Positions 23,220-28,781 of a stretch of DNA of 28,781 nt are shown piece by piece. Under the pieces are notes generated by a model. It was not told the DNA's origin. It did no database searches and worked only from the letters and a program-made list of their open reading frames with translations. Source of the DNA: Daldinia sp. FL1419 (taxonomy: Eukaryota > Ascomycota > Sordariomycetes > Xylariales > Hypoxylaceae). The translations under genes and the position numbers were made by a program. The stretch spans positions 1-28,781 of the forward strand of contig MU623602.1 of the NCBI GenBank assembly GCA_025201765.1. The letters are read 5' to 3'. Each line of letters starts with the position of its first letter. Position 1 is the first letter of the stretch.

Positions 23220-23687
23220 TTAGTGGTTCGGAGGTTGCCAGATGCCCGCGCCAAGAGGTTTGCTGATACCGAAGCCAATACCAACGGCAATGCCCACTAT
23301 CAATAACCCAATGAGGATCTTGGCAATGATTCTGTTCCTCTTGCTGAGGCGAGCTATACACTGACAAGATCTGTTGTTGAGTCTGGCTGCCTTTGCCTTC
23401 TGTTGCCAGTGTTCTTGTCCAGGCCAGACAGGACATTCTGATTTTCGCCTAGTTCCTATGGTTGATGTCTTGTTGAGGTGCTCGGAAGATTTTACGGGCA
23501 TCATTGCTTCTATGTCGGTATCGAATCCGTTCGAAGCAGCAGCAGAACATGGCGATGAGACGTTTGAGCCCCGGCGCATCTCTCTACCCCCGTCTAGACT
23601 CCTCTCGTGGCTGGGTGGCCGGAGTTGTTTGGTAGTAACGGTCAATTGACCAGGCTTAGCAGCCTTTTCTACTGTGATTGAGGCCAT
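23220..23687 (-). CDS. C-terminally anchored small membrane protein, unknown function
   Basis: This is a 155-aa frame starting MASITVEKAAKPG (ATG at 23,687-23,685) and ending at TAA (23,222-23,220). Residues 1-100 are polar, Ser/Arg/Lys-rich and probably disordered. They are followed by a conserved-looking block with CPVWPGQEHWQQKAKAA and a CQC pair (108-110), then RLSKRNR. A Gly-rich hydrophobic helix spans about 120-141 (IIAKILIGLLIVGIAVGIGF). A 13-residue tail KPLGAGIWQPPNH ends the protein. The basic residues before the helix favour a cytosolic N-terminus and a tail-anchored topology. The cysteines beside the membrane could be lipidated (inference). The layout matches a type of conserved hypothetical protein common in filamentous ascomycetes, but I cannot name the family. 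No intron is needed. Confidence 0.75.
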   Translation of the reverse strand: MASITVEKAAKPGQLTVTTKQLRPPSHERSLDGGREMRRGSNVSSPCSAAASNGFDTDIEAMMPVKSSEHLNKTSTIGTRRKSECPVWPGQEHWQQKAKAARLNNRSCQCIARLSKRNRIIAKILIGLLIVGIAVGIGFGISKPLGAGIWQPPNH

Positions 23688-24390
23688 TTATCCTAAAGAT
23701 ATGGAAACTGAGGATCAAGGGCGCACGGTAATGTTGAATCGAGGAAATATCAATATGGAGGTGCTACCGGCTTGAGAACCGAGTTCGCCAAGTAGCAAAA
23801 CACGGTGTTCCAAAAATGAGGAACGTGGCGGCGGGAGGAATAAGGTCGGGCTATTAGAACAAAGTGCTATCAAGAAGAGCCGTCAGTTAAACGGATGGCC
23901 TCGTAAATAACGGGTACTAAGCTCACCAGAAGCCGCTAAAAGGCAAAAGGGTAAGGACAACACGGCTCAGACTAAGGAACCGGGTCTAGATGGACACAAT
24001 TGGAAGGGGCAAGCTAGAACTTGCTCTGCTCTTGCGATGATGGTCCAAGTTTATGGTTGGAGGTAGATTAATCGATTGTAGCAAGATCAAGGGCGTTCGA
24101 GTCTTTCAGCGCATTGATACTTCCTTAAGTCGATGATGTAGGTCTCGAAGATAAATTGAATATAAAGAATCGACGTGGAAAATTGAGGATTAAAGGAGGG
24201 TACGAACGAGAGAGAGAATGACTGCGGCCTATGTATGCAACGTAATGCTGTGTGCTGTATGTACAACTGTAATGACATTACTTTTACATGTACTGCCTGA
24301 CGACTAAAAATGAAACGAAAGAATGTTTTGCTGTCGACAAGTCGTACGTGATCATGCAAAGAACGAGTGACCCTAAGCCTTTCGAGGGGC

Positions 24391-24413
24391 AAAAAAAAAA
24401 AAAAAAAAAAAAA
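24391..24413. repeat. Homopolymer of 23 A
   Basis: An uninterrupted run of 23 A follows GGGGC. It lies about 700 bp upstream of the minus-strand membrane-protein gene, where it reads as poly-T. It could be a nucleosome-excluding promoter tract or the tail of a retroposed copy. The sequence does not decide between them. Confidence 0.9.
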
Positions 24414-24841
24414 GGAAGAATAAATGGTAAAGTGAACGAGAGGAGTCAGACTAGTAAGTAGGCAGGCAGAGAAAGCAGGATGTGTAGAGGTAGAGTTGCG
24501 ATCAAGCAATTGAATGGAGTTATTGGTCCAGACTTCTGCAGTTTCCAACTTTGCTAACCTTGCTCCTAAACCTTGTAGACCTTGCCAACCATTTGCAGCA
24601 GTCCATAGCGCGAATCCATGCGTCTGATAGATGCAAGAACCAGGGGGCCGTTGGGTCAATCAAAAAGGGGGAGACAAGGGTACCCTACCGGATAGGGTAT
24701 GTGGCACAGACCCATAAGGGGCTCGACCACTAAAGAGTGCTAAAATCTGGAGTCAATGAACCCACAACGGCTTGCACCCACCGCAGCAGCTTCCCCTAGG
24801 TAATAACTTAATTCGTCTACTTCAGAAGCTTTTTCTTCTTC

Positions 24842-24868
24842 TGCACGTGTATTTTTAATACACATGCA
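24842..24868. other. 12-bp inverted repeat with 3-bp loop
   Basis: TGCACGTGTATT, TTT, AATACACATGCA: the arms pair at 11 of 12 positions, and the single mismatch is a transition. The left arm contains CACGTG (E-box). It lies in gene-free DNA; its function is unknown and it may be a terminator-like or protein-binding palindrome. Confidence 0.7.
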
Positions 24869-25923
24869 TTCTTTGCATTTTCAAATGCATGACATTGGTG
24901 CAAGACATTGGTTAGGAAAGATGAATGCATATAGGAAAGGCGTTTAAACAACCAAAAACAGGATTACCCCTCAAAAGAAGTCCTATCCTATAGGTTACCT
25001 AATGTAGCCTCTTCCATTTGCCGACAACCTTTTGTTTTTATGTCATTATCATCATTCATATGCCGAGTTCGTACTTGCAAATTTTCTTTTATAGTTTACG
25101 TGTTATTAGTGTCTCGCATGAAACAGCACCTAATTTTTACCAAAATTTACGCGAGTTTAAGCTTTGTAGTTCTTATAGTTAACTACCTAATCATTACATC
25201 TTACTTGTAAGGACACCGGACAACGCAATATTGGTAACGATTGCAAGCCAGCTCGTTTATCGTATTTAATGGTTATTAGCGTAATTCTTTTGTTAGGTAT
25301 TGGTCTGAGCTTATATGCAAAGGTTCCCAACGGGCTTGCTCCATGTTATTCACGTCGTTCCATGTCAGATTTAGCTTGTAAGAGCTTGTGAGAATACACG
25401 GTGGCGTAGATCGAGGCCTCCACGGGCCTTTTTGATCGGAGCATTGGTGGCAACTCTTCTTCTGAGTGCTTATTAAAAACCATGCACCATATTTCATGGT
25501 TCATTTAGAGATAGCTGTTCGCAGTCGATTCTATTCCTTGTACGCGCGTGCGTTTATTGTATGTAAATATATTTGAAAGGATGAAACCTAATGGACCCCA
25601 ATGATTCCAATGAACCTAATGATCTCGCCTGGAGGATTCTTTTCCTAGCTTCAGATCTCAGCATAAACCCGACAAGCACATGGCACGTTGCATAATAAAT
25701 TACGGGTATTTCCGATTATGACGCCCATGACAAGCGGCAGGCAACGCACCAAATCCTCAAATTAGATATCGAAGCTGAGCAGCTACGCGTATGCGTATAG
25801 GAGTCTTTTTTACCTTTCGTACAGCCTTCATAGCTTTTATATCAACTTGCCTCGTATTCATTCGAAGGGGTACAGCAACATATAACTTAGAAATTATTAC
25901 TGTTGGAATATGTGTAGCTGGTA

Positions 25924-26110
25924 CAGGGTTGCAAAATTAATTAGTAACTAATTAGTTTTTCTTAGTTACTAAAAACTAAAAACTAAAAACTAAAAACTAA
26001 AATACTAAAAACTAAGAAAACTAAAAACTAATTAGTTTTTAATATTTTTAATATTAGTTTTTAATAACTAAACTAACTAAAAAAACTAAAAAAACTAAAA
26101 AACTTTTTTT
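25924..26110 (+). mobile_element. hAT-like transposon terminus with ACTAAAA repeats
   Basis: CAGGGTTGCAAAATTAATTA at 25,924-25,943 resembles the CAGGG-type ends of hAT transposons and points into the A+T-rich block. The 8 bp before it (AGCTGGTA, 25,916-25,923) would be one copy of the target duplication. A perfect 9-bp inverted pair follows (AGTAACTAA 25,943-25,951 and TTAGTTACT 25,962-25,970). Next come degenerate ACTAAAA units and an 18-bp palindrome AAAAACTAATTAGTTTTT (26,023-26,040). Such subterminal repeats are common in hAT ends. The opposite terminus and a transposase are not visible in the window. Confidence 0.5.
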
Positions 26111-26310
26111 CAACAAATTAAATAATTTAAATAAAATAATAATAAAAATTAAATTTAAAAAATTAAATTAAAATAAATTAAAATAAAATATAAAAAAAAT
26201 ATATTTAAATTAAATAAAATTTAATTAAAATAATAATATATTTTATATGTAATTTGGATAAATATTATAAAAGTTATGCAAGAATCAAATAAATATTAAT
26301 AATTATTATA

Positions 26311-27000
26311 ATTCCGTGCATCGGAACAGATATTAATCTGTAAAAGTCCATATTTTTTAATTAAATTTAAATAATAAATATTATAATTATGAAGTTAATC
26401 CGAGATTTTTCCGATTTTTTTTGGATTTTATAAAAATAGTTTAATAAATTTAGATATATTAGATATAAATCCGTGCATCGGAACCAATATTGATCCGCAA
26501 GGGCCCATATTTTCTAATTAAAACTTTTATTTAAAATATTAAATAAAATAATTTATCCGGGATTTTTCCGATTTCTTTTTGATTTTTTAAAAAAAGATTA
26601 ATAAATTTCAGTATATTATATATAAATCCGTGCATCAAAACCAATATTAATCTGTAAGGGCCTATATTTCCTAATTTAAATTTTTAATTAAGATATTAAA
26701 TAAAATAACTTATTTGAGATTTTTCCGATTTTTTCTTTATTTTTTTAAAAAAAGTAAATAAATTTCAATATATTATATATAAATCCGTGCATTGGAACTA
26801 ATATTGATCCGTAAGGGCCCATATTTCTTAATTTAGTTTTTTAATTAAAATATTAAATAAAATAATTTGTCCGGGATTTTTCGGATTTTTTTAAGTTTTT
26901 AAAAAAATATTAACAAATTTCAATATAATATACAAAAATATATATATTAAAATTAAAATTAATTTATAAAGATTTATATTAATTATATAAATTTTTTTAA
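26311..27000. repeat. 157-bp tandem repeat, four copies plus a RIP-converted fifth
   Basis: CCGTGCATC-type starts lie at 26,314, 26,471, 26,628 and 26,785, exactly 157 bp apart. Each unit also has GATCCG.AAGGGCCCATATTT and TCCGGGATTTTTCCGATTT-like blocks. At about 26,936-26,980 a fifth copy aligns to the same start, with nearly every C changed to T and G to A. Copies 1 and 3 show intermediate change. No coding potential is visible. It is either subterminal repeats of the element that begins at 25,924 or an independent minisatellite. Confidence 0.93.
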
Positions 27001-27080
27001 AATTATTTAAATAATTTAAATAATTTAAATAATTTAAATAATTTAAATAAATTAAATAAATTAAATAATTTAAAAAGTTT
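27001..27080. repeat. 9-bp AAATAATTT-type microsatellite
   Basis: ATAATTTAA repeats about five times, then drifts into AAATTAAAT units. It is a simple-sequence array between the 157-bp repeats and the next repeat family. Confidence 0.8.
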
Positions 27081-27214
27081 AAATAATTTAATTAATATAA
27101 ATAATTTAAATAATTAAATGAAATAATTAAAATAAAATAAATAAAATAAAAAGATTAAATTATATAAAATAAAAATTTGAATTTATTTTATAAGAAAAAA
27201 TAAAATAAAATAAA

Positions 27215-27925
27215 ATATAAAAATCAAAATTTACTATATAAATATAAAATTCATTTTATAAAAATAAATTAAAATATAAATATTAAAATCTACCCTATAA
27301 AAATTATAAAATTTAATTAATAAATATAAATTAAAATAAATTAAAAAAATAAATATTAAAATCTATCTTATAAAAATATTAAAATTTACCTTATAAAAAT
27401 ATTAACATTTAATTAATAAGAAAAAAAAATAGATTTATCAAAATCTACCCTATAAAAATATTAACATCTAATTAATAAAAAAAGAATAAAATAAATTAAA
27501 TAAAAATATCAAAATTTATTCTTTAAAAATATTAACATATAATTAAAAAGAACAAATTAAATTAAATAAATTTATTAAAATCTACCTTATAAGAATATCA
27601 AAATCTAATTAATAAAAGTAAATTAAAATAAATTAAAATATAAATATTAAAATCTACCCTATAAAAGTATCAACATCTAATTAATAAGATAAAAGAAAAT
27701 AAATTAAACAGATTTATTAAAATCTACCCTATAAAAGTAAATTAAAATAAATTAAAATATAAATATTAAAATCTACCCTATAAAAGTATCAACATCTAAT
27801 TAATGAGATAAAAGAAAATAAATTAAATAAATTTATCTCAATCTACCCTATAAAAATATCAAAATCTACCCTACATAAATATCAAAATCTATTTTATAAA
27901 AATATCGAAATTTACCCCATAAAAC
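27215..27925. repeat. Array of TCTACCCTATAAAA-type units with a 119-bp duplication
   Basis: The motif AAAATCTACCCTATAAAA or a transition variant recurs about a dozen times, separated by AATATCAACATCTAATTAATAA-like and AAATTAAAATAAATTAA-like spacers. Within it, about 27,612-27,709 and 27,731-27,828 are a direct repeat with a 119-bp period and, by eye, one difference (AATAAG versus AATGAG). That implies a recent local duplication. Confidence 0.85.
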
Positions 27926-28190
27926 TTTAAATTTATTTTATAAAAAAAGATTCAAATAAATTTAATATATTAAATAAATTTATTAAATTTTACTTTATAA
28001 AAATAAAATTTATTTAATTAAAAAAGGTGAAAATTAAATAAAATAAAAATATTAAAATTTAATTTATATAAAATTTAAAAATTACTTTATAAAAGAATAT
28101 TTTTAAATAAATTAATTAAAATTTATTTTATATAAATAATAAAGTTTATATTACAAAAAATAAAATTAAATAATGAATTAGGGTAGTGTG

Positions 28191-28350
28191 ATTAGGTAAT
28201 AAGTGCTACCCTAAAGGACTTTGTTGTCCCCCCCCCCCCCTTCTAAGGATTATATATATTCTTTTGGATATAAATAGGCCTTCAAGAGTTGTTTTCTTGC
28301 CTGATCAGCTCAAATTCTATACAATTCTTTAAAGATTATTTTTATAAAGC
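28191..28350 (+). mobile_element. Possible start of an LTR
   Basis: After GGGTAG the sequence reads TGTGATTAGGTAATAAGTGC, followed by CTACCC, a run of 13 C (28,228-28,240), a TATA-like GGATATAAATAGGCC (about 28,265-28,279) and a less A+T-biased stretch with CTGATCAGCTC. A TG start, a TATA box about 75 bp in and a transcribed-looking region fit the U3-R part of a fungal LTR. The other LTR and any gag-pol lie outside the window or are unrecognisable, so this remains tentative. Confidence 0.35.
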
Positions 28351-28781
28351 TTTATATAAATAATATATATTTTTTAGTTTATAATTTTATTATACATATT
28401 ATTATTACCAAACAATCATTTATAGTAGTTTTTTTATTTGATTATTTTATTATATTCTTTAAGATATAATTATGTTATATTTTCTAATTTATATAACTTC
28501 TAATTTATTATGGGTTAATTGAAGTATAAAGTATATCCTGCAGGAGCTATTAAAGCTCCTATTTAATAAATAGAAAAACCAGAATTTACCCTATACAAAA
28601 ACAAAAACATATATTATATTAAATCAAAAATTATTTTAAATAAATATTAAAACTAATTTAATAAAATTAAAATATATATAATTTAAAAATTTAAAAATAA
28701 TTTTAAAAAAATAAAATCTTATATTATATAAATATTAAATATTATTATATATATATATATTATAATTTATCATATAATAAA
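28351..28781. other. A+T-rich DNA to window end
   Basis: Nothing identifiable apart from a short inverted repeat, GGAGCTATTAAAGCTCC, at 28,543-28,559 (GGAGCT, loop ATTAA, AGCTCC). It stands out for its G/C content in this context. Confidence 0.5.

Larger units (their letters stand above)
23688..25923. other. Gene-poor part of the island
   Basis: This region holds the upstream sequence of the minus-strand membrane-protein gene and then about 1.5 kb with no convincing gene. A 190-codon minus frame (24,659-24,087) runs through a 23-bp T tract and looks non-coding. A 73-codon minus frame (25,497-25,276) has no supporting feature. A+T content rises gradually from about 24,900 toward the RIP block. 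Notable bits are a run of 23 A and an inverted repeat near 24,850. Confidence 0.55.

Noticed and set aside
24085..24110. GTTCGAGTC resembling a tRNA T-loop
   Set aside because: No matching D-arm, anticodon stem or acceptor pairing could be found at the required distances.
24087..24659. 190-codon minus-strand frame
   Set aside because: It includes a run of Phe from a 23-bp homopolymer, has no domain-like composition and probably represents upstream non-coding DNA.
25276..25497. 73-codon minus-strand frame
   Set aside because: It is isolated and short, with no motif, no neighbouring exon and no codon bias that sets it apart.
26311..28180. CRISPR-like array
   Set aside because: Units are head-to-tail degenerate tandem repeats without unique spacers, and the organism is a fungus.

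Overview
This window looks like nuclear DNA of a filamentous ascomycete (Pezizomycotina). Three things point there: short introns with GTRAGT-like donors and CTNAC-like branch sites, a Zn2Cys6 transcription factor of the fungal-only type, and a sharp split between a normal-composition gene island and extremely A+T-rich DNA. In the A+T-rich part, repeat copies differ almost only by C/T and G/A transitions. That is the signature of repeat-induced point mutation (RIP). The species cannot be named from the sequence alone.

Layout. (1) Positions 1 to about 17,300 are a RIP-ruined, A+T-rich block with no intact gene. Its most informative content is the wreck of a Helitron (about 2,920-6,290, + strand). 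The HUH replication-initiator part and the Pif1-type helicase part can still be read codon by codon once C-to-T and G-to-A changes are allowed for. The block also holds a tandem array (about 1,385-2,060), two unidentified coding relics (9,225-9,890 +; 10,049-10,797 -), a 120-bp duplication (11.3-11.55 kb), a 3.55-kb element bounded by 40-bp inverted repeats (12,182-15,731), a 439-bp MITE nested in that element (13,209-13,647), a solitary end of the same MITE family (17,032-17,076) and a three-copy 35-bp repeat (16.6-16.7 kb).

(2) About 17,300-25,920 is the gene island. It holds three supported genes: a six-exon zinc-cluster transcription factor (18,185-20,618 +, 683 aa as modelled), a small protein with one N-terminal membrane segment (21,862-22,359 +), and a small protein with one C-terminal membrane segment (23,220-23,687 -). 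The last two are convergent. No biosynthetic enzymes or transporters lie next to the regulator, so nothing in the window shows what it controls. The remaining 2.2 kb of the island shows no convincing gene.

(3) From about 25,924 to the end the DNA is A+T-rich again. It opens exactly at a sequence resembling a hAT transposon terminus. Then come an ACTAAAA-rich repeat, a 157-bp tandem repeat whose fifth copy is RIP-converted, an array of TCTACCCTATAAAA-type repeats with a nearly perfect 119-bp duplication, and a TATA-bearing sequence that may be the start of an LTR.

Best candidates for a second look: the Helitron relic, the RIP gradient across the 157-bp repeat, the nested inverted-repeat element plus MITE, and the transcription factor's zinc cluster, which is split by two introns. 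I see no convincing new multi-gene system.
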